A DNA stretch of 64,000 nucleotides. Origin: Dactylellina haptotyla. Taxonomy: Eukaryota > Ascomycota > Orbiliomycetes > Orbiliales > Orbiliaceae. The position numbers and the translations under genes are program-made. Where the stretch lies: the NCBI GenBank assembly GCA_031310005.1, contig CM062385.1, positions 3,410,001-3,474,000 of the forward strand, written 5' to 3'. Positions 24,696-36,064 of the stretch are shown here, in pieces (positions within the stretch are counted from its first letter, which is position 1; each line of letters begins with the position of its first letter). The notes below the pieces were generated by a model. It did no database searches. It saw only the letters and a program-made list of their open reading frames with translations, and had not been told where the DNA came from.

Positions 24696-27099
24696 TTAGC
24701 AGATAGCCTGCGATTTCCCATGCTTCGCCAGCGAATGCTTTTCGCCCTTGTAATGTCGACTCCTATTCCTATGTTTACCGTGATGCGTAACTGTTCCGTG
24801 AACCAAGGCGGCGTGTTTTTCAATGTCCTTGGCTTCCATTGAGTCAAGTGTCTCGACGGCGTGTTGGATATCTTGGATACTATAGTTCGATTATGGTTAG
24901 GAGGCGGTAGCTACGAGATACCTTTATCAGGAGGGACGCCTACAGTTGATCACATCTTGCTTTGGTGAAGTCCTCCCGGATCACAACCCGCATGAGTTTG
25001 AGCTGCTCGCTGTGGGGGGCCATCGTATATGCTGGAACAATCCAGCCTCGCTCACGGAGCGCGTGGGCGATTGCAAACTTATCAAGATTTCAGTCATGTT
25101 CAAAGTTAGGGTGGAGTTTGATCCAAACTACCTCATCATAGTGTTTATTCTTCGCCGGGTCCAGACGGAACGCAACTAGCGGAAGCCCGTCACCTATAAT
25201 AGTAGAATGTAAGCTTCCAAATCTACGCATGTTACGGGAGATTTGGCTCCTACGTACCACCGCCTTTCGATAGTATGAGGAAACCCAGCTTCTTCTCCAG
25301 GACTCTTGAGAAGTAGTCGGCTATAAGGGTCAAATTGTTCATAATACTTCTATATCCCTTCTTCCCAAGTCTAATCATCTGGTAATACTGTCCGATGACC
25401 TGGCTCGCTCCTTTGGAGAAGTTCAAAGTGAAAGAAGCCTGATCAGCTCCTAGGTAATTAATATTGAATACAAGTTCCTTGGGGAGGTATTCAGGCGATC
25501 GCCAGACTATCCAGCCAACGCCTGGGTATACAAGGCCGTATTTGTGCCCCGAAACGTTAATGCTGACAACTCTAGGGAGTCTGAAATCCCATTGTAGATC
25601 AGGCCTATAATAATATGTGTCAGCCCTTGGTAATTCTATTTATCATAACGTACGAGGGTTTCATACTTGACGAAAGGGGCAACAAATCCACCACTCGCTG
25701 CGTCGACATGGATCGGCGTATTTAAACCTCTTTCAACGAGCAAATCATTGATTGCTTTGATATCTTCGTATTCTCCAGTATATGTGGTTCCCAAGATGGC
25801 GCAGATACCGATGGTATTCTCGTCGACGAGGTTCACAGCCTCGGTGGGTTCGATGACATATCGGTCAGCTGTGCAGTATACGAATCTCTCTTCGACGTCA
25901 AAATAACGGGCAGCTAAGGTATTTATCAGCCTTTGCGCATCATGGAGGCTCTAGGAAAGATGGGATTTCATACCCTTTTCCCAGCAGACTTTTGTCAAAT
26001 GATTCTAGTTAGCTAAATAATACTGTGGAATCGTTTCCCGCTTAACGGAACGAACCTTGAACGGCAGCATTCATAACAAGATTTGGCTTGTCAAATGGCT
26101 TCCCTGCAGCTTTCCTCTCGTTGGTCCATTTCTATTTGTATAAGAGGTTAGCTTCATATTCTAGCTAGGGGACTGGTGGGAGAATGCTATACCTTCTTCA
26201 TAGCAAGAGTCGCGAGCATAATTGCCTATATCAAATTCGTTAGGACACATAAAGTTTAAAATTTCAGGTCATAAGATGCTATATACTTCCGAACTACCAA
26301 CAGTGCTGGTTCCAATAGAGTGATCCTCATCCTGGTCGGTTGGTGCGTTGAAGAGCTTTCCAATCTGCGCATTGACTTTAGCGTCTGCTCCCTTTGAGTT
26401 CTAGTTGGAAAATGTAGATAATAGTAAACTTACCATATTGACACACCGGTTTTGCTATCGAGAATTAGTGTGAGGTCTCGTATTCTCGCATCTCTCAGTT
26501 AGACTTACAATTTCCGCACTTTGCGGGTATTCTTCATAATCGATACTGTGGGTTCCATTAGTTAAAGCCCCTGCACAGGTTACGAAAGAATTTGGAAAAT
26601 GCTTACAAGTTCTTGCTGAGGCCGTCTTTCATGAGCATCTCAGCTTCTTCTTCCATATACGTTGTTACGAAACTCGCAAGACTGCCCATTCACCCTGTCA
26701 GTCGATGCTGGAACTTAAAAAAGTGTTGCGTATTCGGCTCGAGCTCGCAGCCTGCACTCACTTGAGCATTGGGTTGCCATCCAGCGATAAGTCGTCCCTA
26801 CGTCAGTGCAATTAGCGAGGGTTCGGGCACGAGTGATAGAGATGTCGTCTTCTTTCAGCGGGATCTCCGGACTCAAGGGAGGCTGACACTCACTTGATCA
26901 AGCGGTAAGCAATATTCTTGGGCATCTCATCTTCCGGCATCTCGTGCGTGGGGAGAGACTCGAGTGCATAACGGCTTCCATAGACGGAGGAACAGTAGCT
27001 ATCGCTGGGGGCGTCGGCATCAGCGAGCGACATGCGCATGAGCTTGCCAATTGGCGTCTCATGGTCGGCGTCGTTTTTGATCGAGCTGAGATGAACCAT
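24696..27099 (-). CDS. Glutamate decarboxylase
   Basis: PLP enzyme converting glutamate to GABA and CO2, used in the GABA shunt, acid and oxidative stress and conidial germination. I reconstruct 14 exons: 27099-26894, 26797-26762, 26681-26607, 26545-26509, 26454-26434, 26400-26287, 26225-26193, 26131-26056, 25988-25974, 25913-25667, 25604-25258, 25193-25132, 25077-24944 and 24879-24696. They give 528 residues, typical for fungal GAD. Landmarks are [28 protein letters not shown], the PLP lysine K308 in SGHKYG, and [11 protein letters not shown]. An apparent TGA stop near 25094 lies inside a 54-nt intron (GTAGTT...GATAAG). Two exons are only 15 and 21 nt. A basic His/Lys-rich tail ends the protein, perhaps a calmodulin-type regulatory end (inference). 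Confidence 0.88.
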
Positions 27100-28427
27100 G
27101 ATGGGCAGTCTATCCCACGGGTCAGCACAATTTCTGTATATTCATACGCTCGCCCCCCCGAGGGTTCGAGCAGCAATTGCATTTCACGGAGAGCTAGGTG
27201 GCACACGACTTACGAGCGAAAAGAGTAGTTCCAGTTGTATGCGACTAGACTGAGTTGCGTGCGATGAAAGAACGGTATCAAGTCCTTAGTTCTTCACGGG
27301 GGGTCATCGGCGGAGGCCCTGTTCTTATAAGGTATGTCTGTCAGAGGAATCGATCTCCAGACGGGATCATCCAGCTTACAGTTATCACTAAACAATAGAA
27401 TGCGAGGCAGAAAGCGGGGTTTGCAGGCTGTCTGCAGGATTGCAGCCGTCCACGTATGCTCATTTCTCAAAGTTTTTACGTTTACGTACTTAACTTCGAG
27501 CTTCCTATTTTCTTACTACGTTATGCGAAGACGGCACTGGCGGCCGACGGCCACCGCATCGGTCATGACGTCGGCGGGGTTATAAGCATCCCACTTTCGC
27601 TCAGGTCCAACCGGGGGGGACATGTGCGTCCACCCCCTCAAACACCAGCTCGTGCAGGGGGCCAGCAGCTGCGAGCAGACGGCAGCCCGAGGCGGTCAAA
27701 CAACGCGAGAGAAACGTGAAAGTCCCTCGATCCTCGATCGATCGTGGTCCAACGGCCTTTCAAGGCACCTGGGCGCTGAGATCTTGGGTGTGTTACCTAG
27801 ACGCACATATCGCATGATACTCACATGTACCTGAGGGGCTTCAATTGCCACGGGAGTATGGTTTCGCCTCTTTCTCTGCTCGAAAATCGATTCAGAAAAA
27901 GCGAAAATTTTCTCTCCCGGAAACGGTATCTCGAAACAGGCAATCTTTCATTTATTGGTTTGGATTTTTAGCTCCCGCGCGATACCCGTCGGGTACTGGG
28001 TCTCCATTTAACAACTCGAGCTGGGTCCAGCAGAGCTTGGCCCCACAAATAAGCTTTTCGGTTCTGACTTGGCTTTCCTAACCCAGGCTTTGAGGCAAGA
28101 TGGCTTCGACACGAGATAGATTTCGCAGGGGAATACCGGAATACTGCTTTTGTTTTGGTTTAAACTAACGAGAGAGTCCCTTTCTATTTTTTCTTTCTTT
28201 TTTTTTTTAAGATCGCAGCTTTATTAGGAAAGGTAATATTCCCATTTGAGTTGTCTTGACATACAATCTATTGACTTTCGTCAGATATTACGTATTGAAC
28301 GCACACATGGCTTAAACAATTCGCTTGCTCGGTCCCTGCCTTCCGCCCGGCCCGAATTGATACATGGTATGATGTCTAGATCTATGTGCATGTACGTGTA
28401 CATCTAGATATATTATTGCTAATTAAG
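27100..28427. other. Intergenic, 1.3 kb
   Basis: 5' flank of the GAD gene and 3' flank of the alpha/beta hydrolase gene. A poly-T stretch lies near 28180-28210. Frames at 27334-27834 are G/C-rich but show no motif. No gene is seen. Confidence 0.5.
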
Positions 28428-29420
28428 CTACTTCATTTTATCGATAATCCAAGCGATGGCATCTTTAGCCTCCGGTATCTTATAAACGTGCATCAATGGC
28501 CAGCAATGCACCATTTTCTCTCCAAACAGCCAGTCGGTGTTTATATTCTCCTTCTTCAATCTCTCCACCAATCGTGCACAGTCCGGTTCTAATATGTCAT
28601 ATTTGCTCACCAAGCCAATGACTTTGACCCTTTGTATATCCCCAAATAGTCCCCTTATCGGACTGACTATGGGATCATCCAGAGGGATATTGTTGCCAAT
28701 CCATTTGAGGTGAGTATCGTGGCTTTCATGGACCTTCTGTAGCGGGTCGAGCTTCGATACGATCTTCATATCTTCCTCTTGCGGTTGGACAAAGTCGACA
28801 CTCGGCGCCATCATAAAGAGCCTGTCAGGGAGTCTCAGGCCCCTTTCTCTCAAATGTTGTGTAACGGATAGGGAAATCCCCCCGCCAGAGCTATCACCAC
28901 CGATATCCATTTCACCGTCTGGAGGCAAAGAAGCTGCAAGTTGCTCGTACAACTCAAAGAACTTTGGATATACCTCTAAAACGGTATTCTTTGGAGCCAA
29001 AGGATGGAGGACCACGGTAACGACAGCGTGGACCCCTTCAACAAACGCCTTTGTAACGAATTTGAAGTGCTCGGATGATGTTGGCATTACGAACCCGGTC
29101 CCTGGGATGTATAACATCCTTCTCTTGACGTCGGCCTTCTTGTGTCCATCCTTTGATTCCGCTTCCTTGGGTTTGAGTGATATGTCGTAAACCGACCAAT
29201 CATAAAATTCCCGTTTTTGGACCACGAAGTGCCTGTAAATGGATTTTGGGATATTTACAGGCTGGTGGCCGGACTCAGAAGGTTTGGATAACAGCCACGT
29301 TACCGCCGTAGGGTAAAGAACGCGCAGAACTGTATAAAGGAGACGGGCGCGCCGAGAGTAACTTGAGCTGTGGGTGACAGCAACTGTCCCATCTTGTGTG
29401 AGTGTAGTATTCGACCGCAT
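28428..29420 (-). CDS. Alpha/beta hydrolase (hormone-sensitive-lipase/esterase-like)
   Basis: A single-exon, 330-residue alpha/beta-hydrolase-3 type protein. The nucleophile is S177 in G175-D-S-S-G, followed by GGGISL. An acidic residue lies in KYDILEPD and the histidine in MVHCWPL, giving a full Ser-Asp-His triad. Upstream, HPLAPKN matches the YRLAPE block. The normal HGGG oxyanion motif is replaced by IPGTGF, so acyl-chain specificity may be unusual. An N-terminal hydrophobic or amphipathic stretch (about 27-45) might associate with membranes. Such enzymes hydrolyse small esters, lipids or secondary metabolites; the substrate cannot be told. It is divergent from the MsrB gene across 610 bp. 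Confidence 0.82.
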   Translation of the reverse strand: MRSNTTLTQDGTVAVTHSSSYSRRARLLYTVLRVLYPTAVTWLLSKPSESGHQPVNIPKSIYRHFVVQKREFYDWSVYDISLKPKEAESKDGHKKADVKRRMLYIPGTGFVMPTSSEHFKFVTKAFVEGVHAVVTVVLHPLAPKNTVLEVYPKFFELYEQLAASLPPDGEMDIGGDSSGGGISLSVTQHLRERGLRLPDRLFMMAPSVDFVQPQEEDMKIVSKLDPLQKVHESHDTHLKWIGNNIPLDDPIVSPIRGLFGDIQRVKVIGLVSKYDILEPDCARLVERLKKENINTDWLFGEKMVHCWPLMHVYKIPEAKDAIAWIIDKMK

Positions 29421-30030
29421 TTAGCAGACTTTCATTGTAAATTGTATAAATGAGTATATATATTGGAGTATGATTGTATTTCAGAATGTCACTGGAATAA
29501 CTCTAGATAAGTACTTGGGTCCCTCATATTGCTATCTGCTTTGGCATAGTCTTGGGAGTGGTCATGATGTCATAGTCGAGTAGCCAATGTGGTTTCATTC
29601 CAATGAGCGCGAGCGACTTGGGCACATCAACTGCAATGTGTTGAGACAACACATTCTTCAGCCGCGGCGACACACCTCTGCCAAAACAACACAGGCGTAA
29701 AGCGGCTGACTCTACGGTCGACGGAACCGGATCACGAGCTGAGCTTACGGAGGAATAATGTTGGAACGGCGATAGACAGTAGCTCGATAGCGCAGTCAAA
29801 GCCCCCGAGATAAAGAGGAAGTATGAGCCGCTAGAGGTATCTGTAGACCCTCCGAAACACGCAAACTTGCTTCTAATTGACGGTAGAACCCACAGCTCTA
29901 CAACAAACTGGTTATCGGGGAGAATAAGATCGACTATTTATAGTCCCGAACAGATTTAAACTCAACCTCGATTGCAGGAGAGGAGAGCCGTCTATAACAA
30001 AGACCTGCTAATATCCTCGGCCACTTGACT
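29421..30030. other. Divergent promoter region, 610 bp
   Basis: Lies between the alpha/beta hydrolase (minus) and MsrB (plus) starts. A 91-codon minus-strand frame (29524-29799) is present but has no recognisable domain or splice-linked partner. I treat it as noncoding. Confidence 0.5.
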
Positions 30031-30609
30031 ATGGATCAGGACGATGGTGCCAAACCTGCTCCGCATCCTTATTCGCACCTCACGCTCAACCAATACCGTT
30101 CCCTCATCCTCCGCGAGACTGAACCGCCTTTCTCGTCTTCCTTGCCGTTTTTGCCGCCAACTCACGGAGAACATGGACGCGGCACCAACGGTGATGATGA
30201 GGCGAACCGCTATAGCTCCACCTCATCTATAGCAGAGACCGATCGTCAGAAACAGTATCAAACTCTATCCTACGCCTGCGCAAACTGCTCTACCCCGTTG
30301 TTCCCTGCATCTTCGAAATTTGCTTCAGGCACCGGATGGCCATCTTTCTCATCGGCACTCCCAGGTGCCGTCAAGACAAAGACGGATTGGAGGTTTAAAG
30401 AGGCAGGGAAATGGGTTCTTGGAGGGTCGCTTGGCGTCAAGTTTAGGGAAGAAGTGGTTTGCGATCACTGCGGTGGGCATCTGGGGCACGTCTTCCGGGG
30501 CGAAAATTGGGAAGGGGTTGACGAAGAGGAAGCGGGGAAGGGGGTGACCAGGTACTGTGTCAATGGCTGTTCGCTGGCATTGCCTGGTCAGGCATCAAAC
30601 AAAGACTAA
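30031..30609 (+). CDS. msrB: Peptide-methionine (R)-S-oxide reductase (MsrB)
   Basis: Reduces the R-diastereomer of methionine sulfoxide in oxidised proteins, using thioredoxin. It is intronless, 192 residues from the first ATG. Two zinc-binding CxxC pairs are visible: C83/C86 (YACANC) and C144/C147 (CDHCGGHLGHVF). The catalytic cysteine is C176 in RYCVN. SGTGWPSF is the usual 'SG.GWPSF' block. Between the N-terminal EPPF and the first CxxC there is a polar stretch of about 45 residues, much longer than the usual 15-20. An extra cysteine (C180) sits four residues after the catalytic one. No mitochondrial presequence is evident, so a cytosolic location is likely. Confidence 0.9.
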   Translation: MDQDDGAKPAPHPYSHLTLNQYRSLILRETEPPFSSSLPFLPPTHGEHGRGTNGDDEANRYSSTSSIAETDRQKQYQTLSYACANCSTPLFPASSKFASGTGWPSFSSALPGAVKTKTDWRFKEAGKWVLGGSLGVKFREEVVCDHCGGHLGHVFRGENWEGVDEEEAGKGVTRYCVNGCSLALPGQASNKD

Positions 30610-32624
30610 GTGGGCCTCACCGAGTCGGGGCGGGCTGTTGAATTCAAGAAAGAATGCCTTGATCGTGAAGGACACCTGATACCCTGTAGTTGAAGTCTAC
30701 GGAGAACTTCTGCACTCGCTTATTCATTAATTCATTGGAATCCATGGACAAACTTTCAACTAAGAAAATTAAATCTTCACTTTCAATAACTTCATAGATC
30801 TCTCGGATCTTGAATTCCAGGCACCTGCGACAGTGAATATCGATCGACCGGACAACTGTACTAAGCTGGCTAGAATCAAACTGTTCCTGAAAAACTTCCT
30901 GTCACACAAGTCAGAAGCAGGCCGAATGCGTCATGGTCGCGGGGCAATATCATACTCCCAGAGCTGGCACATTAATTCCGAGCGTTCTCACTAATGCATC
31001 GTAAGATTTTCCGAATATCCCTCGGAGAAGCCCATGTCCTTGTCACACCCACGTCGAAACTCTAATTGGTGGACTAGTGACTGGCTCTTGGGCCTCGCTG
31101 CATGGTCGCCTGCAAGCAACCGCCCGTAGAGCCATGAAGGAGAATTTTTCAGAGATTATTTGTATTGAAAGGTAGTATCTGTGGCTCGCATCCGCAGCTC
31201 GTGAAACAAAACTAAACACCTGTCTGTTCATGATCACATCCACGAGTCATTTGAGGCAACACCGCTCAGGCAATTTCTAAGGTACTAGTGTCAACGGTCC
31301 TCGCGGGAATACTTTGACACTGGCAACGAAAATAGCATCAATAAATTGAGTCTTGATCTCGGACAGGAGTTGCTAATAAGCTTTATCTCTGTTCAACTTT
31401 AGGCGGCAATTCACCAGCTGCGAGTCCTGAATTAGATAATAATATGTCGCATGTTTGGGTCAAGACGGCTTAGATAGAATTGATGGAGACCCATATGCAT
31501 GGCTACAAACCACGATCATCCCAGGGCGATGCGTCAGCTTTATCACGTTGCCTTTGCTAATCGGCTGTAAACTCCATGTTTTCGTTACTTTTTTCGCTCG
31601 TCTCCATCTTTTCGTTTTGTCGAGTCTGAGGGGTGGCATTTGGATATTATTGATTGGAGAATAAATCGCTATCGCTAAAGTTCTCGATACCAAGCGAACT
31701 CAATATGCCGCGCAATTATAGGTGTCAACGGCTGAGCGCCACCGTTTCTTTGATGTCGTGATCATCTGATGGATCGTGTGAGCTCTCTTCGTGTATCTGC
31801 AAAAGAACGCTTTTTCATTGGGTTATTGCCTTGGGATCCAGCGCGTTCCAGAAACATTCCTGCACAAAAACAAAACTGGCACAGAGGTTCAAAGCGCTGC
31901 GCACGGAATTTGGTCTGAGAGACAACAAATATAGCCCTCGCACTAAAATTCTAGTATTCTGTTCGAGATTTTCCGCCAAATTTGCGCCACGAAAGCTGGA
32001 GGTGTTTTGAGTCAAGCTCAGACGCTAAACAAAATTCACTTTCCGCTGTTTGGAGCGCATGTTTTCGGTTCCAAGAAGGGCCGGCATATGGAAGGGAATG
32101 TCCCTCGCTCTTGACCGCATGCGGCAATGAAAATCCTCGCCCCAGGCGGGTCCACCGAAATCTGGGTCCAAGCACAAAAATTGTCCTAGTTGCTGCATTG
32201 CGAATTTCCTAGGCATTGATTGGAGTGGGTGAATATGAGAGGAGTCGAGTATTTGTCCTACAAAATCTCACGACTTCCCTAATCGTTAGTATGAACGAAT
32301 TATACGCCCCATTTTTACTTTTATTTTCTTGCGCAAAGATCCCGACCCCTCTGTTACATGCATCTTCGAAACTACTTTTCACATTGTAAACCGTATATAT
32401 AGCGTTTTATAATTCCCAGCTATTATACGAGCCGCTTTCGCTTGTCCGTCTCGCTTTTCTTGATAACCATACTGCTCTAGCCTACCCTAGATATATCGAC
32501 CGACACTACAATATTTTCTTTCTCGTCTGCTACTATCGCAACATCGATCATTTGTGGTCAATAAGGATAATACTTGGAATGGAGGACATTATACTATAAC
32601 GTTTCAGAATATATATACATTAAA
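30610..32624. other. Intergenic, 2.0 kb
   Basis: 3' flank of MsrB and a long 5' region for the rhodopsin-domain gene, including a pyrimidine-rich leader (about 32430-32540). Short frames on both strands carry no motif. Nothing else is seen. Confidence 0.55.
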
Positions 32625-34427
32625 ATGTCAACAACATCAACATCAGCATCGTATACACCACAGCCATCAGTCTACTCGTCCGGCCAGACGCCTCAAGATA
32701 TCAATGGCCTCATCAACCTCGCTATTTTATCGGGACACAGTCTCGCGGATATGACCCTACCGCCAGCGCTAAAGGATCCAAACTATATACCTCCAACACA
32801 TAACCAAGATGTTCTCAATGGCTTCACGATCGCGACAATGACAATAGCAACTTTTATGGTTGCCATACGATTTTATGTGCGTACGAAGCAGTGTCGCTGG
32901 AACTACACCATGGACGACTGGTGTTTATTTGTCGGTTATCTCATGCTCATGGCACAGTGGGTACTTGTTCTTGTTGGCGTCAATAATTTCCAATGGGGTT
33001 ATCATACGTACGACATGAAACTATCATCTCTCCTCTTCGACTACAAGCTTCTATACGTCTACGAGATGATATTTACCTGGGCTTTGATAATGATTCGTCT
33101 TTCGCTTCTCTTTTTCCTCGGGAGGTTGTTCCGAGATGCTTCGCGAGGTTTTCGGATCCTAACAACCACATTAATCCTTTTAAACGTCATGTATGGCATC
33201 GCCTCGGTGTTCGCCTACACGTTCCAGTGTTCTCATGTAAGGGGAGCGTGGGACATTTATGTCAAATTCAAAACTGGGTGTAAGCCCTTATATATCTACT
33301 ATATCATTAGTGCTTTCCAGTTGGCTCTGGATTTCTCATCGGTACTGGTGCCGATAAAGTTAGTGTCGGCTCTGAGTGGGCTGACCCTGAAGAAGAAAAT
33401 CGAGGTGCTGTCAATGTTTTCGTTAGGCTTGAGGTAAGCTATTCAACTTCCAAATGATATTGATATAATTATGCTAACAATATAATACAGTGCATGCGTC
33501 GTTTCGATTGCGAGATGTTTCTACTTGGCTCCAGTGGTTGAGAGCTTGGATCAGGCGGGTGAGTATTTCTCTAGATCATTTTATACAACCGAGCACTTTG
33601 ACTAAACAAAAAGTTTAGATGCAACCGTTAGCATCACTATATTATGCCAACTCGAGGGAACTCTCGCGGTCATCGCAGCCTGCATCCCCGCCGCGCGACA
33701 ACTTTTCGCCGGCCTATCGAACGAACCAAAAGTAGTGCGTATAACCGGCAAAGTAGTAAAGTCCTTCCGTTCAATGACCAATACCAATACCACGTCGTCA
33801 ACATCTAAACATGAATCTATAATGCTCAGCAGTCAGTCCAAATCTCAGTCCGGGAACAGCGGAGGCGTTGGCGACCGCGACAGTCAGTTGTTGCACTCCC
33901 ACTACGGGAACATCCTCGGAGCGACACAGACGATGGAAAGGGAAGGGAGCACGGAGCTGAGTCTGAACACGAACTCACGGACCTCGAATCACGATGACAT
34001 TGAGGCAACCGCGGGTATTGGCGGTGTTAGCAACGTCAAGGAGTTTGGCGAAAAGGATTCCGAATTTGCCGAAAGATCTCTGGCTCAACCCTTTCCGCTC
34101 GCGAGAAAATATAATCATCAGGTTTCACGATATAGCCCGACGTCCAGTCCATCAGACTCTCAGAGCGATCTAAGAGGCCCCAGACCAATCTCGCCCACAC
34201 CGAGGTCGACACCTATGTTGACGGTAAATGATCGAGCCAGCCACGGGCTTCAGATGCACGCTAGCTTCGAAACCACCAACAGCGGCGTGAATTCGTCAAC
34301 CAATAGCCTGGAGCTCAGCCACTGGGATACACTGGAGAGTAACCACCATCCAGCGCCGCTAACGCCGCGACCTTGTAGTAGTGGGAAGTCTAATCAGGAC
34401 TGGCGGGATAGTGTACAAGTTGAGTAA
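32625..34427 (+). CDS. Fungal rhodopsin-domain (PTH11/SAT4-like) membrane protein
   Basis: Exons 32625-33433, 33491-33558 and 33619-34427 give 561 residues. About seven hydrophobic helices lie between residues 65 and 340, followed by a long, polar, Ser-rich cytoplasmic tail (about 350-561). Visible family features are the extracellular side after helix 1 with RTKQCRWNYTMDDW, aromatic-rich helix 2-3 loops, and RCFYLAPVVE in the penultimate helix. Proteins of this family are related to PTH11-type GPCR-like receptors, but no CFEM domain is present. I start at the ATG at 32625 rather than the in-frame one 17 codons upstream because the upstream residues look like leader. Ligand and signalling partners are unknown; the tail has many potential phosphosites. 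Confidence 0.85.
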
Positions 34428-34992
34428 AGGGTCGGACTTGGCCACATGTTTTTCTTTCTTGGATAAACCGGCGTTTGTAAATATGTTTGGGATTGCCTTA
34501 TATCTACCTTAGACACGGCGATGTGTATTTATCCCGTGGTGTTTGGGCATTTGTTTATATAAAATTACGCGTAATGAATATAAGATACCTTGGGTGTTTA
34601 TTGCTTGCCTCACACGAGCGTTCTCTCGATATAATACTATTAGATGCACCTACTTTGGCGCCATAAACACCAACCAATTTTTGCAATCCTATTTGCAAAT
34701 TCTAATGACTATGCCGCATGCAACATGGCTAGAGTCCTTATTATTGAAATATATTTGCGTTGGCTGGTAAAACACAACAGCTCGCTGGGGAGCGGCTGGG
34801 CCGGCGCCTCGGCTCAATTGGGGAACCTCCAAACATTCTCCACAGACCTGGTTGCTTGAACCGAGGCAGTCCATCTCGGACTTCCAGTTCCAAGAGATGG
34901 ATATAACTCGCCGTCCCCTGCCGCCCGTGTCCCTCCTCCGCAGTTATCGGCCCCCATAGTTGTTTTATCTCTGCAGAGCGAACGTTCACAAT
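34428..34992. other. Intergenic, 565 bp
   Basis: Tandem gap between the rhodopsin-domain and SDR genes. The second half becomes G/C-rich (about 34780-34960). No gene is seen. Confidence 0.55.
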
Positions 34993-35924
34993 ATGTCCAA
35001 CATCTCGCCCATCCCGAGCCTCTTCTCCACCCCTGGCAAGATCGCCGTCGTGACCGGTGGCTCACGCGGTCTAGGTCTCCACGCCGCGACCGCCCTTCTC
35101 CTCTCCGGTTGCTCCAAGGTTTATATCACTTCTCGCAAGGCCGCCGCTTGCGAAGAGGCGGTTGCAGCTCTAAACGCCACCAAGGGCATCACTGGCAAGG
35201 CCATTTCGATCCCAGCCGACATCTCGAAGCCCGAGGAGATCACGCGCTTCGTCAAAGAGATCGAGAAGGATACCAACCATGTTGACATCCTGATCGCAAA
35301 TGCCGGTGCTACATGGGGTGCCCCATATGGATTGTGGAAGAAGGAATACTGGGACAAAGTTATGACCTTGAATGTTACCAGTGTCTTCATGCTGGTCCAA
35401 GAGTAGGTTACCCCCCGCTGACTTGTTATCCCACCTCAAAAGGATGAATAACTGACAAGCAAAACTTTTGTAGGATGACCCCGCTTCTTGCAAAGAATGC
35501 TACAATCGCCGATCCATCCCGCGTTATTACTACCGCCTCCGTTGCTGGAATCAAGGGCTTCTCCACAGGCCCCAATGCCACATACTCTTACTCCGCTTCA
35601 AAGGCCGCAGTCATCCACGTGACAAAGCACTTGGCTGTGACACTCGGCCCCAAGCGCATTCTCTGCAACTCGATTGCGCCCGGGTTCTTCCCATCGAAGA
35701 TGGCAAATGCTTTGATCGATATATACGGTGGTACAGATCAACTAGCCAAGCAAAACTTGAACGGAAGACTTGGATTGGAAGATGATTTTGCGGGCACTGT
35801 TGTCTTCCTCAGCAGCAAGGCCTCGAGTCATGTCAACGGTGTCGTGATCCCTCTTGATGGCGGTGGCCATCTGGTTGGAGATATCTTTAGACCCGATGAA
35901 GATGCGCCAAAATCAAAGCTGTAG
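34993..35924 (+). CDS. Short-chain dehydrogenase/reductase (RhlG-like SDR)
   Basis: NAD(P)-dependent oxidoreductase. Exons 34993-35402 and 35474-35924 give 286 residues. The cofactor motif is TGGSRGLG (21-28), followed by NAGATWG. The catalytic set is S159 (TTASVAG), Y176 and K180 (YSASK). IAPGFFPS follows as in classical SDRs. The arginine next to the TGGSRG glycine suggests NADPH preference. It resembles fungal RhlG/gluconate-dehydrogenase-like SDRs; the substrate is unknown. The stop is only 140 bp from the stop of the converging VOC gene, so the transcripts may overlap. Confidence 0.88.
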
Positions 35925-36064
35925 TCGGGTTAGATTTAGAATAGATCTATAGATAGTATTTATGTACGATATTTAAGCATTGAATGTTTTATCCAACTTG
36001 CAAAAGACGTAGACACGCTACAAATATATTCAAAATAGTTCCTTGCTACCGTGGGTCATTTCGG

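Noticed and set aside
25080-25140. In-frame TGA suggesting the glutamate decarboxylase is a pseudogene
   Set aside because: The stop lies in a 54-nt intron with GTAGTT donor and GATAAG acceptor; splicing restores the conserved sequence.
29524-29799. 91-codon minus-strand frame in the hydrolase/MsrB promoter gap
   Set aside because: No domain, no partner exon and it sits in a divergent promoter.
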